Source: an uncultured Prevotella sp.
GTDB taxonomy: Bacteria > Bacteroidota > Bacteroidia > Bacteroidales > Bacteroidaceae
Assembly (NCBI GenBank): GCA_937916075.1
Contig: CALGHW010000150.1
Coordinates: 1-5,697, forward strand
Length of the DNA: 5,697 nucleotides
Direction: 5' to 3'
Part shown: positions 5,335 to 5,697 of the stretch, piece by piece
How positions within the stretch are numbered: position 1 is the stretch's first letter
Layout of the letters: each line of letters begins with the position of its first letter
Notes under the pieces: generated by a model
Told to the model about the DNA's origin: nothing
Database searches by the model: none
The model's input: only the letters and a program-made list of their open reading frames with translations
Position numbers and translations under genes: made by a program

Positions 5335-5697
5335 ATGACCGACGAGGAGTTGGCCTTACTCTACATAGGAGGAAACAACAAAGCCTTTGATGTGTTATTG
5401 TCACGCAATCAGTCAAAGCTTTTCAGCTATATCATGTTCGTCGTCCGGGACGACGAGCTGGCCAATGACATCTTCCAAGATACCTTTGTGAAGGTCATCA
5501 CCAAGCTCAAGGAAGGCAAATATGTGGCCAATGGAAAGTTTTCTTACTGGATTACGCGCATTGCCCACAATGTCATCATGGACGGATTTCGCCAGCAGCA
5601 CAACGAACACATTGTCGAGCCCACCGAGGACAACGACCTCAGCAAGCTGAAGGACGCCTCGGTGATGGACAATAGCCGCGAACTGGAAATGGTCAAC
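5335..5697 (+). CDS. ECF (sigma-70 family) RNA polymerase sigma factor, N-terminal part
   Basis: The first 121 codons are present and the frame is open to the window end. The gene starts at ATG 5335 with MTDEELALLYIGGNNKAFDV. The visible part is region sigma-2, which binds core RNA polymerase and recognises the -10/-7 element. DDELANDIFQDTFVKVI (39-55) is the classic region 2.1-2.2 helix, and FSYWITRIAHNVIMDGFRQQ (69-88) is regions 2.3-2.4, with the W-I-x-x-I-A-x-N core seen across ECF factors. An acidic linker follows (95-120). Region sigma-4 lies beyond the edge. From the usual length of such factors in Bacteroidales, roughly 60-70 residues are missing. AAGAATTAAGAAAGT just upstream gives only a poor ribosome site, normal for the phylum. 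The gene has its own promoter and is separated from the polysaccharide operon by a terminator. No anti-sigma gene is visible, and its regulon cannot be read from here. Confidence 0.92.
   Translation, partial: MTDEELALLYIGGNNKAFDVLLSRNQSKLFSYIMFVVRDDELANDIFQDTFVKVITKLKEGKYVANGKFSYWITRIAHNVIMDGFRQQHNEHIVEPTEDNDLSKLKDASVMDNSRELEMVN

Overview
This 5.7-kb window looks like chromosomal DNA from a member of the Bacteroidales, most likely Prevotellaceae or a close relative. Four things suggest this. The promoters fit the Bacteroidetes pattern (TTTG, then about 17-20 nt, then TAnnTTTG). Shine-Dalgarno signals are weak or absent. The genes are moderately GC-rich and separated by AT-rich gaps. The protein families (a fused Wzz/BY-kinase, a BT0820-like small HAD protein and a short ECF sigma factor) are typical of this order. 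The genus assignment is an inference.

Layout. The left end, on the minus strand, holds the first 56 codons of a small coiled-coil protein (1-170) with its own promoter, and upstream of that a 213-residue protein I do not recognise (268-909). The divergent spacer at 910-1141 carries two back-to-back promoters whose -7 regions form a perfect 14-bp inverted repeat. It also encodes a potentially structured 5' leader for the 213-residue gene.

The plus-strand operon has three genes. The first is rfbA/rmlA (1142-2008, glucose-1-phosphate thymidylyltransferase). The second is a full-length Wzc-type polysaccharide co-polymerase/tyrosine kinase (2082-4625) with a strikingly regular tyrosine-glycine tail. 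The third is a cap-less HAD hydrolase (4622-5062) that overlaps the kinase stop codon by 4 bases. A strong rho-independent terminator (5110-5153) closes the operon. A new promoter (5217-5248) then drives an ECF sigma factor cut off by the window end (5335-5697).

How the genes work together. RfbA makes dTDP-glucose, the entry point to dTDP-L-rhamnose and related sugars. The Wzc-like kinase controls chain length and export of a surface polysaccharide through phosphorylation cycles on its tyrosine tail. The HAD protein is translationally coupled to the kinase and its substrate is unknown. The usual companions (rmlB/C/D, a Wza-type export channel, a Wzb-type phosphatase, glycosyltransferases) are absent from the window, so this is a compact regulatory/precursor unit rather than a full capsule cluster. 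I see no mobile elements, CRISPR arrays, tRNAs or rRNAs.
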